Source: Cocos nucifera (Eukaryota > Streptophyta > Magnoliopsida > Arecales > Arecaceae). From it: a stretch of DNA of 64,000 nt. Both the position numbers and the translations under genes were made by a program. Location of the stretch: assembly GCA_006176705.1 (NCBI GenBank), contig QRFJ01002122.1, positions 558,001 to 622,000 on the forward strand. The letters are read 5' to 3'. The notes under the pieces are model-generated. The model was given only the letters and a program-made list of their open reading frames with translations. It was not told the origin of the DNA and did not search any database. Shown one piece after another: positions 1-12,211 of the stretch; positions within the stretch are counted from its first letter, which is position 1; each line of letters opens with the position of its first letter.

Positions 1-499
1 ACCTGCCCTGTCATCCCTATATTTCAACATATTTATGTTCTATTTTAATAAATTGTGTTATACAGAAGTAACCCACTGCCATGATTTTCATAGGTTAAAG
101 TGCCAGACACCTCGGCACCTGGGACAGATTCTTCCAAAACATTTGCACTCGGATGCAGTCATGCTTCACCTATATACTTAACATAGCAAAACTTGTCCAT
201 CTCATCTGTATCATAAAAATACATACATAATGCAGAATATTGTCATATCTTTGTTCCCTCATATTTTCATAGAGATATGCATAAGAGCCTTCAAGTGAAA
301 TCTCCATTAAGTTTGTGAAAGAGCAAGCAAGCCTATAATGGAATATAATGTTGGAACTCCTGTTAAGTGACAGAATTATTGACAGAGGTATCAAGCTCAA
401 CTACACCATGAAAAGAAAATATAGGGGGGAAAAACTTTGATATAACAAGCAAATATTCTAAACCATCAAATACGGCTGAAACTGGATTGGATACCAGCA

Positions 500-1110
500 T
501 ATCCATATCCATATTTATTTTTATTTTTATTTTTTATGAATACAAATATGGATATAAATATTATTCGGATGCAAAAATTTATATCCATATTTATTTTAAA
601 TGGATACGGATACGATTTGAATATCAAAAATATGGATATAATTATTGATATAAGTTGGATAATTAAACTTTGTGACTAAAGAATCAAAGATATAACTAAA
701 TAAATGATAAATTAAGTTAATAGCATGTTTATATGTTTGTATATTTTTTTTAAAAATTAATAAGTACTATATAAAATTATATAGTGTAATAGGTCGATTT
801 TATATGTTTGTATATTTTTCTTAAAAATTAATAAGTACTATATAAAATTATATAGTGTAATAGGTCGATTTAAATATTCGGATACGAATCAGATAGTTGT
901 TTATCTGTATTTATATTCATTTTTCTTTGATGGATATGGATATAAATATGGATATTAGTCATATCTCAAATTTTTGTCAATATCCGGATTGATTCGGATA
1001 CAGATTGGATAGTTGTTTATCCATATCCATTTTTATTCGATACATATGGATATTAGTCAGATCCTCAAATTTTTGTCAATACCCGAATTGGTTCGGATAC
1101 GAAAACAGAG
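500..1110. repeat. AT-rich ggatatggata-type inverted repeat with internal tandem duplication
   Basis: Words such as ggatatggatataaatatgg occur on opposite strands at 500-660 and 880-1100, giving a loose inverted repeat (MITE-like). Between them a block of about 73 bp (starting tatatgtttgtatatttt) is repeated directly at about 729-801 and 802-873. There is no coding potential. Bases 1-500 and 1110-1610 hold nothing recognisable and presumably include the intron or 3' region of the subunit c gene. Confidence 0.55.
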
Positions 1111-1614
1111 GGATATTATCAATACCACTTACACCCCTACCATCAAAACAATCTCATTTAACCCACTATGACAACAGAACAGAAGAATACTTAATCAGGA
1201 GGTCTTCATCCAAATAAAGGAGACATTCAGCCAGCCAAAAATAACAAAATAAAAAAACTAAGATAGATCTCTCAACTGATTATTAGAAACCATAATAATA
1301 AGCATCAGTCTACATCTAATCCAATCATCCATATTTTGATAATAAATTTGCATCAAATAAACCCTGGGCTGAATTATTGCTAAGAACCAATAAAGCCAGA
1401 GCTATAATCTATCAACCGGCATGCAAAACAACAATTTAAGCATTCAATCACATAGAAAAAGAAAAATTATGGCAGGTCAGATCAAACAATATACTAAGCA
1501 ATCAAAACCAAGCCACCTATCAAAATCAATGAAAAATCTAAAATTTGCAGACCATCCAGACAGAGAGAGAATCAGGTTTTTGAAGATTTTAAAAAAAGGA
1601 AAAAAAAGAATTAC

Positions 1615-2112
1615 CTGACTCCTGCATCACCGACAATCCCGATCGCCATGCCTGCAGAGAGGCCAGCCAGGCCACAAGCGAGCCCGGACGAGAGGTGCGC
1701 ATATCCATCGAAGAGGTAGTAAGACTTGGCCTTGGGGTTAATCCCCGTGCTTATGATCACAGCTATGATCAACCCGTAAATCCCGAGCACCCCAGCCATG
1801 ACAACAGGCACGATCGACTTCATCACGAGCTCCGGCCGCATCACGCCCATTGACGCCACCCCGACTCCACTCTTCGCCGTCCCATACGCCGCTCCCATGC
1901 CTTCAAATAAAAAAAAAAAAAAAAAAAGGAAGAACAACAACAACAGAGACCAAAATTCAAAAAAGAAGGAACTTGGAATTGGAGAACCCCAACAATTGGA
2001 CTAAACCCTAGAAGGGGATAGAGGTCGAGGGATCACAGGAGAAGACGAGCGCTGCCGCGGCTCCGAGGAAGCCAAAGAAGGGGGCAGTCTGGTCACCGCT
2101 GAAGTCCGACAT
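1615..2112 (-). CDS. VHA-c: V-type H+-ATPase 16 kDa proteolipid subunit c, 5' two exons (partial gene)
   Basis: Subunit c forms the proton-carrying ring of the vacuolar H+-ATPase Vo sector in endomembranes. Exon 1 runs from 2112 to 2037 and encodes an N-terminus beginning [15 protein letters not shown]. The donor GT is at 2036-2035 and the acceptor AG at 1902-1901. Exon 2 runs from 1900 to 1615 and encodes [18 protein letters not shown] through GDAGVR, followed by donor GT at 1614-1613. The split Cys codon (T|GC) rejoins in frame, giving 120 codons plus two bases. Three hydrophobic helices are visible (about residues 12-34, 53-72 and 92-115). The family is about 165 aa, so the fourth helix, which holds the essential proton-binding Glu, must lie in an exon beyond base 1; nothing in 1-1610 matches it. 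Exon 2 is GC-rich, unlike its surroundings. Identity is near certain because this family is extremely conserved. Confidence 0.96.
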
Positions 2113-2230
2113 GGGTGGAAGGATTGGAGAACCCTAGATCTTGAAAACCCTAATTTCTGTATCTTCGCAGGAGAGGAATTGGGAAGGAAGAGGACACGAA
2201 TGGCGGATTGGCAGATGGAGAGTTCTGGTC
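2113..2230 (-). promoter_or_regulatory. 5' leader/promoter-proximal region of VHA-c with telo-box-like motifs
   Basis: Just upstream of the subunit c start codon the plus strand reads aaccctag and aaaaccctaat (about 2130-2155), and ctaaaccctag recurs inside intron 1 (near 2001-2011). AAACCCTA telo-boxes are known in promoters and leaders of plant housekeeping genes. The motif is seen; a regulatory role is inferred. No clear TATA box was fixed. Confidence 0.4.
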
Positions 2231-2337
2231 CGAATGATCATTGTTTTTAAAGTAATGCCCCTACCTTTGATTTAATTTACGTAATTTACCAGTTTTGAGA
2301 TGTGATGAGATGTCTGGTAAAAATCCTTTTCTACGTG

Positions 2338-2526
2338 CACCAATGGAGATTGCATGAAGTGATTTCCTCTCCTTTTTGTTATATATCCATCTCATCCATC
2401 TTAAAGTAGAAATCAAAAAATTAAAACGAGACACCAATGGAGATTGCATGAAGTAATTTCCTCTCCTTTTTGTTATATATCCATCTTATCTATCTTAAAG
2501 TAGAAATCAAAAAATTAAAACGAGAC
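2338..2526. repeat. Tandem duplication, two units of about 95 bp
   Basis: A unit beginning caccaatggagattgcatga and ending ttaaaacgagac occurs twice in a row (2338-2432 and 2433-2526) with only a few differences. It lies upstream of the subunit c gene in intergenic DNA. The rest of 2230-4557 is AT-rich intergenic DNA without a gene, apart from the MITE at 3863-4045. Confidence 0.85.
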
Positions 2527-3862
2527 AGAGGACTTCTAAAGAAATCCATCTGCCCAATGATATTTACAAAAATTTAAGAGGTTATCCATCCATATCCTAC
2601 TCTAATTGTTGGTCAAGCCGCCTTACTCTTCCTTCTCAAATTTTTTCTCCTCTGCATATCAGTTTATCTATGGATATCCATTAGATATGTACCAAAAAAA
2701 ATTAATTAGAAACCCATTATCACTAATATATATAAAGTTTTTTTTTTGGATTTCCTCCACCACTCTCTAATGCAAAACAAAAAAAGATAACTATATGATT
2801 GCTTAATAACTCTTCAATTTTTGGCGCCAAAGCAGGCCTTATGATAATTAAATTTTTTTTTTTCTAGAATAACATAAGTATTAACTTATAGCTTGATGAT
2901 TAAATGATAATGTTTTCTAACAAAGATGGATGGTTGTGCCATATTGACACAAAAGAAAGATATTAGAGGTTAATTGTAATTTTTTAATTTGTAGACCAAC
3001 ATGTTTCTCAAAACTTGAAAGGATGTTAATGTATTTTTTTCTAAAATAAAATCTATTATGGTTAGCAACACTTCCTAGTGCATATGTAAGAAATATAACA
3101 TTTTTCATTGTATTTTTACAAAAAAAGTTTCTATAGGTGTTTCCCTCCAAAAGACATTCTAATTTCCTACATCAAATCCTATTTGTGAATGCATTTTAGG
3201 CTAAGCATTAGCAAAATAATGATGGCTCAATGCTAGAGTTGATAGACTAATAAGTGTTATTGGGTTCAATGCCTCTTGTGAAGATGACTTTCTGGTTGGA
3301 TAGCAAGAAGAACGGCAAGCAAAAGGTGAAAGTGATAAACAAACATTACAGTTTAGTTCAAATGCTTGGAGATGCACCATGCAAGACTCCAAGCTAAAAC
3401 ATTTATTTTGCTTTCCCTTATTGAATATTAGAGTATTTGCATTCAGTATTAGAGACAACCAAAATCCATAAAGATTTTGCTACATCCTGTTAGACAACGA
3501 TCCAGTCAAAGTGGCCTTAAGATCATGCATAGATTTCTCCAAATCAATCCAACATGGTCCAATGATGAAATTATGAGTATCTTGATTGCTTTCAAGCAAA
3601 TAGAAGAATAATCTGTACAAGTAAATAATATAGTTTCATTGATTTTGTAAACTAACAACCCCTATGATCAAGCGAGGACATGCCTCAACACATCTAGTTG
3701 ACCACCTCAAATTATTCCTGTAGCAGTTTACAATGGCTTTGTCTTAGTATCCATGGTAGGCTAAATCTATCTAAGAATTTCATGTAAATAATACTTTAGT
3801 GTTTGGAATCCTAACTTTTCCAATTTATCATATGCAATCTTTCACCTTTTGTTGTGCAGGAT

Positions 3863-4045
3863 GGGATTGTATCTTTCGCATGAAGGATTCACCATCCTCC
3901 ACAGCAATCCACCATTGAATCACCAACTGCACCAATCTCCAAGCACTCCAAACACTACATCCACAGGTTTGCACAAATCTCAAAGCAAGCAATGGGTGAT
4001 CCAACACTAGATTTGCATGAAGGTGCATCACAAAAGATGCAACCC
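3863..4045. mobile_element. Small MITE with imperfect terminal inverted repeats (copy 1)
   Basis: The left end reads gggattgtatctttcgcatg and the right end, reverse-complemented, reads gggttgcatcttttgtgatg. The inverted similarity continues inward for roughly 60 bp, including a shared gttggatcac-type block. A related element lies at 29404-29535. No transposase is present. I could not fix a target-site duplication. Confidence 0.5.
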
Positions 4046-4557
4046 TTGTTGCGCACCAATCTGTGCTTATTCAACCAGACTTATGAGTGCATGTTAATAA
4101 GTTTTACCTCTTATACATCAATGACAGCTTGGAATGAAATCATCTTGATATCCATAACCAAGAAAATCCTCTCCTAATAACTTGATCTATAGTCAGCATC
4201 AATACATTGAGAATCCACAAGTTTCGAATTTTTGCAACTCTACAACCAGCATATGCGAAAAGCATACCTCAACAATTTAACAGACTAACAAACAGAGTTC
4301 AGCAGACAACAGTTTGAGCTTTGGAACAGATTGACTTATACTTCACACAACAAAATTCATATAAACAGCACCACCCAGCAGCTAGCTCACCATCAATACA
4401 CCGCAGCCCACTTTAGCATGAAGCTTCCAAGTTTTAAAACAAAGAAAGCGAAAACATAATACAACCAAAAGCATTTAGCTTTCAAACAAGGACCCCAGTG
4501 GGTATTTAGAAATTCTGGAACAATCAAAAACATCTTAATTTTTGCCAAAGTAAAAAG

Positions 4558-7500
4558 TCACACAGGCTTCCAAACAGTTAGGACCTCCTGCAAGATTTCC
4601 AACATCAGCTCTCTATCTGCATGGCGGAAGAAGCTATTTATCTCATCTCGCACATCATATATCTTTCCGAAATCAAACAAGTACATCATGCACCCCTTCT
4701 TTAGCTTGCTAAGCTGATAAAGCCATGCCTCATTAAGCCTCTCAAGGACGTTGCTGGAGTTGATATCCTCCAAAAGACTCTCCTCGCAGCACTCTTTAAG
4801 GTCAGCAATGTCGTACTTGTTTGCTGCACCAAGCAAGGAGAGGCGATGCTTCCAGAACTCATCCTGCTTAATGGTTCCATAAATATAGTTGAGAAAAGAT
4901 GAGCAAGACTCAAGTGACATGTCCTCTATATCTATTATGGAGGATTCTTTCTCTTTGAGATCGTGCAGGAACATGCTCTCGAACACAGGAGAGCTTGCAG
5001 CAAGTACAGCCTTGTGGGCCTTCAGCACACCATTGGAAGTGTTGATGGTGACATCAGAATGGATGCCCTCTTCTAGCATCCGAGAGAGGCATCGGAGAGT
5101 GCTTTTGCTTGCAAGAGACTGCATCATGCTCTCATTAGGCCATATAGAATATGGGTCACCTCCCTGTATTTCCATATGAAATATAAAATTACACTCATTT
5201 GAAAGTCTGAATTCACTTCCAGAATTCTTGCAAAAAAATCTTTCTTTACTCCTGTCTTTTACTAAAATTAGGCAATAAAAAGTGAAGAATCTCCAGGGAA
5301 TAAAATACTTTAAAGAACCCCCCCCCCCCCCCCCCACAAAAAAAAAAAGGAAAAAGATTTGCCGATTTTCTTTCTTATATTAGGAGTGACAAGAACCCAA
5401 AAGCTTTAAAACATTAACATGAAGAAATCCTTACATTTAAAGGGGCTATCTTCAGGTCCAGAAACTCTACATCGATAATGAAACGCCCATGAAAAGTAGA
5501 ATCGATGGGCCAAACAAAGTCATCACTGGTCCGGAGAAGTCTTTCATGAACTGCAATTAACAACAAAGCCAGAACATTGTTGTTCAAATAGATCTTCATG
5601 CAAATATTCTCTATTTATATTTATAATTATTCTATAATGTTGCATACAAAGTAGAAGGAATCCAGACAAGAATAAAGCAATGACAAGTAAAAACAGACAT
5701 CATAGATTTAGCAAGTATTGCTAAGGTCAACTAAAATGGGTGCAATGTACAACATTATCATATGGTGGGCTGAAAAGCAAGAAGAACTCATGACTCTTTT
5801 GTTTTTTCTTTTGCTCATTCATTCATTTGTTCATTTGTGAGAGTAAAAGATAATAGATAGATTTGAGAGAGAGAGAACAGGTCCTTTATGATATTTTGTC
5901 AAACCACAGGGATCAAGTGGCATAAATTGGCTTTTGAAAGTTTTCTGACATCTGGGTTTGCACATTGAGGATTTAGCATTACAACTTGTGATTTCAAACT
6001 CTTTCAAAACCAAGTTACCAGATTTTGGAACAAGTTAAGTGTAGGCGAAAAGAAGTGAATATTTTAGAAACGCTTGGTAGTTCGAGATTCCATGAAAGTT
6101 CTGAATACCGTACTCTAGGTAGAAGATTAAAAGGTGTTACACAATATTCTCTCACCTGAGCTGGTATTCTTAAACACTTAACCATGGGAAAAAGATTAAT
6201 TTCCTTTGATATTCTATCCTCATTTTACAGGGATCAACACATAAGACATCAAAATGCAGTTCAATGTACAACAATGTAACCCAAAACATTTTTTTTTTGG
6301 TAATTAGCCCAAAAATTTGTTCATTATATATCAATATCCCAATATTTTCCTCCTAGGTGGTTTCAAATCCTTATGACATACAATATGATATATTTGTCAC
6401 TGCTGTGCCCCTTGCCTTGCAAATTTAGCCTCTTCTCATATCTTATTTGGCATTTTTCACTGTAACTTAGCACAGGGAGAGAGAAGGACGAGGAGGAGGA
6501 GGAGGGTGGGGTGGGTGAACATGTTGTGGTTCAGAGGACCATAGGAGTGGTGGTACAAGAAGGAGAGGAGGGGGGAGGGTGGCTAGGTGGGAAGGTTGCC
6601 CGAATACAGAAAAAGTTCAAGGAGGATGCTCATGTTTGGCAATCATCATTGTAAACTTCAAAGTTCCTCCCTATTCTTTGTTGTGTTTCAATATTATCTC
6701 CTAAAATTTCATTCGGTAATTGGATGGCCCCATGTGGATGAGTCTGAAGAGTCTAAAGTTGAAGGCCCGAGGCATAGTGAACTCTAATTCAAAAGGGACA
6801 GAAATAGGCAAGTGAGATGAAAGAGGAGTAACATCTAGTGCTCCAACAAGCCTGCCCAAATTCCCTTGTTCTTCTCTCTCTCCACTGAGTTTGGAAAGAG
6901 AGGCCTTGGTTTGCTCCCTGAGCTCATAGGAGGAAGCACAATATAGCATAACAGAGAGAAGTATTTTTGCTCAGTCTCGCATTGGTCACTAACCGACTGG
7001 CCTGATCAAAATTCAAAGTTCCTCTTCCACCCTTTGGCAAATCAAGGGCTACAATTAAACCTCTAAATAACTGAAAAATTAAGAGGATTACCAAAATAAA
7101 ACTCTATAATGTAATAGTATACTATGTTATGTTGTAGGCAATTAGCTTTGAACAGGGACCAAGGTTGTTGCATAGTTGGCCAAGCTCAAACCACAAATTT
7201 CTTGGGCCAACCCAATTCACTGAATGTCACAATGACTAGAACCAAGCTGGCTAGCTCCACTACCAACCTTAACTGTAACTTTCCATAACACCATAACAAC
7301 AGCCAGTAAGTAAGCCTTATTCTAATTGGAGCATTTTCTATTTAGTTTTCATACTTCTTATCATGTACGGTGCCTACATATGCCTAAGGCACATGACTAT
7401 ATGGTGCCTAAAATGCACTGTGATGTGATAACATAAAACTTCAATGATCACATCACTTAATTATGTATTGCAAGTAGTCTGAGCTTACCTATATGAAACA

Positions 7501-8062
7501 TGGTTGTTGACCTGTCAGTTGTTGGACACCTTTTCAAAAACTAAAGTCTAGAATAAATCACCATTATTTTCATCAATATATGCATCCATTGCAATCTCCA
7601 TTATCCAAATATATTCAGCAAACCATTAGTTGCCAACATGTAAATTTCCATGTAACTACCACATCAGCACTCCATAAGATCAAATCAACTTCAATGAACA
7701 ACAGCATGACCTTTACTCTCTTGAAGCTCTCCAGATGGTTCCCATTAGTACTTTCTAATTTCCAAGTTGCCTTTGGAGCCCAATGAATCATGGTATTTTT
7801 TATCAAAATGCAGATAACATCCACAAAGTTTTTTTTTCCCATAAATTAGTATCAAATGTTGATGTATGAATTATAAATTATCAAGAGCTTCAATCCTCGA
7901 AATTATGAAACCCAAGCTGTAGATGCCATCTGGAAGCATAATTTTCCTTTTGAGTTTTACTCATTTTCAACCCATGAGTCAAACTTCTTTAAAAGGTTCT
8001 TATCAACCAAGCTTCAATAGAACATGCGTGACACCCACATACATACATACATACATACATAC

Positions 8063-8136
<74 letters not shown>

Positions 8137-9067
8137 ATCCTATATATCTCTCACCCTTCTATTTATTGCTCTTTTACAACTCTTTCAAGGTTCTTACATA
8201 TTTCCTAATGATGTTTTATTCTCCAATAATTTCTTAACTTGCAGCAATACACCGAGTCTTGATAAATATCTCATCTCAAAAATATTTCAAACCATAATTA
8301 AAACTGACAGACGTTAAACCATCTACTAGGTGTCGACCTTCACGATCCATTCCAATCGAACTCCACATCCCCTCCCAATACAAGCTATCTCAAGGCTTCT
8401 CTTGGAACTTCTGTTGATGCTAGTCAGAGTATCCTCCTCATTTCCTCCCTCCTCGCCCTTTGAAATAAATTCAAACCCATCTTTTAACATGGACAATTCA
8501 TCGATATGAATCCTTAAAACACTAAAGGTCCCAACTTTTAGCAAGCAACTACAATTAAAATAAGCAGGAATTAGAATAAAAATCTACTACTTTTAACAAA
8601 ACCCTATTGTTGACCAAAAAAAAAAATCAAATGAGGTTGAGGCAGAAGTGAGAGTACCAGGTGAGATATAGGGCCGGCGGCCAGGCCCGGGGTTGGAGAC
8701 CCGAAGCACGAACCGAGCGATGGGGGGCTGCTCCTTTGAGACCCGACACGGCTCCGGGAAAAGCCGGATGTACATATATCGGTTCTTCTCCACCGATAAG
8801 AACCTGTAACCCAAAAATATTTTAGAAAATCAAACTTTTACCCCAAAAACATCAAAGATTAAGCATCAAAGATCGAACTTTCCCCCGAAAATTCGCAAAA
8901 AAAAAAAAAAAAAAGAGTAAAAAAAGGAGTCACCAGTTCCAGATGCCGAGCTTGAAGGCATCAGAGCGACGGTAGGAGCAGGGACCGAAGCTCTCGATCT
9001 TCCACTGCGCCAACCTGGATATGGTTTCCACCTTCGAATCGCTCGCGTTTGCCCCTCCACCGCTCAT
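4558..9067 (-). CDS. BTB/POZ domain protein, At1g55760-like, complete four-exon gene
   Basis: Exons: 9067-8934 (start MSGGGANASDSKVETISRLA), 8803-8658, 5550-5435 and 5163-4558 (stop TGA). All introns have GT/AG ends (donors at 8933, 8657 and 5434; acceptor AGs ending at 8804, 5551 and 5164). Phases agree and the product is 333 aa, against about 329 for Arabidopsis At1g55760 as I recall it. The N-terminal 130 residues carry the family's conserved block (SRLAQWKI, LSVEKNRY, DDFVWPID, IIDVEFLDLK). The BTB fold spans about residues 166-265 (IHSDVTIN, LKAHKAVLAASSPVF, FLHDLKEKESS, LNYIYG). It is followed by a BACK-like helical region ending in EVLTVWKPV. BTB proteins of this kind usually act as CUL3 ubiquitin-ligase adaptors; that role is by family, and the substrate is unknown. 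Intron 2 is long (3.1 kb). I chose the 9067 start because it opens the conserved N-terminus. Confidence 0.93.
5318..5335 (+). repeat. Homopolymer run of 18 C in BTB intron 3
   Basis: An uninterrupted run of 18 C is followed by an A-rich run, inside the intron between coding exons 3 and 4. It is prone to length error in sequencing and to real polymorphism. It makes an apparent upstream extension of exon 4 spurious. Confidence 0.95.
8036..8136 (+). repeat. Compound microsatellite (ATAC)n(GA)n in BTB intron 2
   Basis: About nine ATAC units are followed directly by about 30 GA dinucleotides with one interruption. It lies in the 3.1-kb intron 2. Open frames here of His/Tyr or Arg/Glu repeats are only shadows of the microsatellite. 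Confidence 0.95.
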
Positions 9068-9147
9068 CCCTCTCTCCCACAGCTCCCCCCCTCCTCTCTC
9101 TATCGGTGGAAAGAGTGAGAGGAAAAGAGACCTCCAATTGAAAAATC

Positions 9148-9819
9148 ATTGGTTGAACCAGGTCCACCACATCATTTGTGGACCGGTTCAATCAGTGAGC
9201 GACGCGTCTACAGACGTGATGGGATCTCCTCGTACAGCCCTTCCTCTTCCCATCCTAAGACCCAACAAAATCCATCAGAAAAACCGAAACAAAAGAATAA
9301 AAAAGACGACATCTTTAGAACTAGCCGCCGCTCACCTCCGTTCGGCCTCTCGCTCGGTCGACTCGCCAGAGACCCCGATCCAAACGCGAGAGACCTCGAT
9401 TCCCAGAGCTCTCCAACCCTCCTCTGTCACCAAGCTCGTCCTTGCCGGGCTGACGATCTGCTCTCCAGGTTTGTCGCGAACGACGACTTGCTGTCGGAGC
9501 GGTCCCCACCGTCGAAGAGCATCCGGTCTTCGGCGACCGAGGAGGCCGAGTCCCACCGCATGATCCCCCGCTCCGCCGCCTCCAGCTCCCCCTCCACCGC
9601 CTCTCGTCGAAGAGCATCCACTCTTCAGCGGCCGGGGAGGCCAAGTTCGGCCACATGATCTCCGGCTCCGCCGTCGGCGACGCGATCGGGCCTCCTGAGT
9701 CAGATAGAGAACGGACGTATTACTTCCGTCGGCGATTTTCCCCTCCCATCGTGTCCGTAGACGTGTTGCACACTGGTTGAATGGTTCTCAAATAACGTGG
9801 TGGACCCGGTCCAACCAAT
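9148..9819. mobile_element. Inverted-repeat element with GC-rich core upstream of the BTB gene (Pack-MULE-like)
   Basis: The left arm (9148-about 9227) and the reverse complement of the right arm (9819-about 9743) share attggttg, the block ggtccaccac, and an acgtctac...gatggga block; I estimate roughly three-quarters identity over about 80 bp. The core (about 9300-9700) is strongly GC-rich in an AT-rich genome, as if a gene fragment had been captured. It contains a roughly 94-bp direct repeat beginning gtcgaagagcatcc at about 9512 and 9606. Open frames exist on both strands but I recognise no protein. I saw no matching 9-bp target duplication, so the MULE assignment is tentative. The left arm lies about 80 bp upstream of the BTB start codon. 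Confidence 0.55.
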
Positions 9820-11176
9820 AGTGTTTCCTCGTTGGGTTGGCTTGGTTTGCTTTCACGCTAATGACCTGTTTCCTGCTCAAGCCAGTAAATAGAGGACAGG
9901 CTTTCTAGCAAATGAACATCTGACACGTGCGAGATAATCTTCAGTAAAATATCTCACCCCTGACCCAAATCGAGGCTGTCGTGACTTGGGACACTGGGAG
10001 GTCGATTGTTTGCCCGGTCCCAGAAGACATCTTTCCAGCGGAGAAGTCCACTAATATCGGATTTGGCACCGTCGGATTTGAATATTGATGATGATGATCG
10101 ATGAAGATCCACATGAAAGTGATTTAGGACCATTCTTTGGTAGATAATATGATGAAAAAGCTGATCAATTAATTAATTAATTAATTAATATTTTTATATT
10201 TTTAAAAATAAATAAGTTATTTTTTTATAAATAGTATTTATTTATATAAAAAAATTATCTATCTAGATAGCTGAATTATTTTTACATTAGTTAGTAAGAT
10301 AAATATTTAATTTTATTTTTAAAGTATTTCATTCTTATTTTTTGCCTAATAACTTATTTATTTATTTTCTCTAAATCTAGGAAGTATAAAAGATATTATA
10401 AAAAATATAAATAAAATTTAATAATATATTCAAAAAAATCGTAATACGAAAGAATATAGGTAACAGATTCTGAAGCCACTTTTTTATATGTAAAAAAAAT
10501 GGATAAATTATTTTTTTATTTAAATATTATTTAAAAAATATTTATTTAAAAAAATATAGATTTTTAGATAAATTTTTTATCTATAAAAGAATGGATTCTT
10601 AGGTTGATTTGGCATGAAAATAATCAACACTTTTATTTTATTTTATTTTTTCTGAAAAGAAAGAACATACATTATTTCATTTATGCTTTTAGAGCATGAA
10701 AAAATAAAACTAATTTCAAATTATCATGTTTGATATGAAAAATGGATGGAAGAGATAATAAAATAAATAAAAGGTTTCGTGTTTATTTTTTTGAGACTAA
10801 GAGAGAACATAAAGCAATACCACCATGGAGTGTATTTATTTTTCCATGCCAGATTGCTAAGTGGTGATAATTTGAAAATATCATTTTATGATGAAACTAT
10901 CTTTACTTATATTATATTAATATTACATTAATTATATTAATATAATTAATATTAAATATATTAATATATTAATTAATATTATTTATAAATAATAATATGT
11001 ATATTAATATATTTATTAATTATTAATAAATCTAATATAGAATTTATTAATAATTAATATATTTATTTGCATACCAAAATATACTAAAATTTATTTATAA
11101 TAAGAAATATATTTTCTAATATATATATAATTTAAAATATTTACTAACTCATATGAATATGTTTCAAAATTTGAAA
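9820..11176. other. Spacer, AT-rich, no gene seen
   Basis: The first 330 bp are of mixed composition. From about 10150 the sequence becomes very AT-rich, with an (AATT)n run near 10166-10188 and long ATTA/TAAT low-complexity tracts at 10900-11100. There is no coding signal. Confidence 0.7.
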
Positions 11177-12211
11177 TGTTAGATATGTGTGCCTTAGAAA
11201 TTAGAATTGGCTAACACTTGTAATACACTTTTAGAAATAAAATTATAATTTTGACTATAAATAATAAAATAGATTATTTTCTATCACAAATGTATATTTA
11301 GTATCTGTGATACATTTCTTGAGTTAATAATAATAATAATTCTTATTTTTAAGAGTTGAAAATTTAGGATCATCATGAGAATGATGATTGATCCGAAAGG
11401 TTGGTGTATAATCGCTTCTTTATAGTAGATGAGTTTTGAGTCTAAAGTATAGAAGACACCAAAGCGAGAGTATAGATACTCGTTAGAGAACGAGGGTACT
11501 GAGCGTGACCACCTCGAGCAGTCATAAGGAAGTCTACCTTCTCGTTAATGATTGACTCAAAGCTGTAGTGGTGTATCTGATTTTTTGATCTGAGGTATAT
11601 CGATAGTTTACCTTGAGGGTGTTATAGTTTGACTACACCATGACTCGGTCTCTTAGTCATTTGGAATCCTAAGGTGTATATTGGCTATAGCATGTTCATT
11701 GTAGGAATTAGATTGCACTAAGAGAAAATCTATCTATCTCGATAGATGAAGAGTAGCCCTATGATGATCATAAGAATCAAGTCCATAAGCTTATGGCCAT
11801 GGCAGAGTAAAATAATAGATAAAGTTTCTATTAAGATTTTTCAGATCTTCAAAAGAAGTTTTGAAAATTCTCCAAATCAGATCTAGATCTAATATTTGGA
11901 GAGGTGATAAAAAAGGAGAAGATCTCTAGATCCAGTATGAATGGATATCGATAGAGGTCAGGCACTTGCATGGCTAGATCTAGAACCTCAGGCAATCAGC
12001 AGATCATCATAGGATAATTTGATTATCCAATAATAAGGTACAAGATTAAATCAGATTTAATTTACTTTTATTTTATTTTATTAGATCTATAAAATTAGAT
12101 ATGAAATGTCTTAAATCTGATCTAAATTTAAAAAAAAAAATTTTGAAATATCTCTCTTAATCTAATCAGATCTGAATGAACTTGATCTGAGAAACTAAAT
12201 TTTTTTTTCTA
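11177..12211 (+). repeat. 5' LTR of the copia element (short form, about 1.04 kb)
   Basis: It matches 18001-20261 from end to end except for a missing block of about 1.18 kb, which would lie at about 11841 (corresponding to 18711-19888 of the 3' LTR). The last bases are ttttttttcta, next to the primer-binding-site-like sequence. Confidence 0.88.

Noticed and set aside
4558..5337. 259-aa single-exon BTB protein with a Gly-rich start
   Set aside because: The first 58 codons are intron 3 including the 18-C run; the acceptor AG just before 5163 and family alignment show the true exon start.
8024..8317. Arg/Glu and His/Thr/Tyr repeat proteins
   Set aside because: They are direct translations of the (ATAC)n(GA)n microsatellite in a BTB intron.
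9321..9658. A host gene in the GC-rich block at 9.3-9.7 kb
   Set aside because: Open on both strands, no recognised domain, no convincing splice sites, and flanked by inverted repeats; better explained as captured or compositional sequence.
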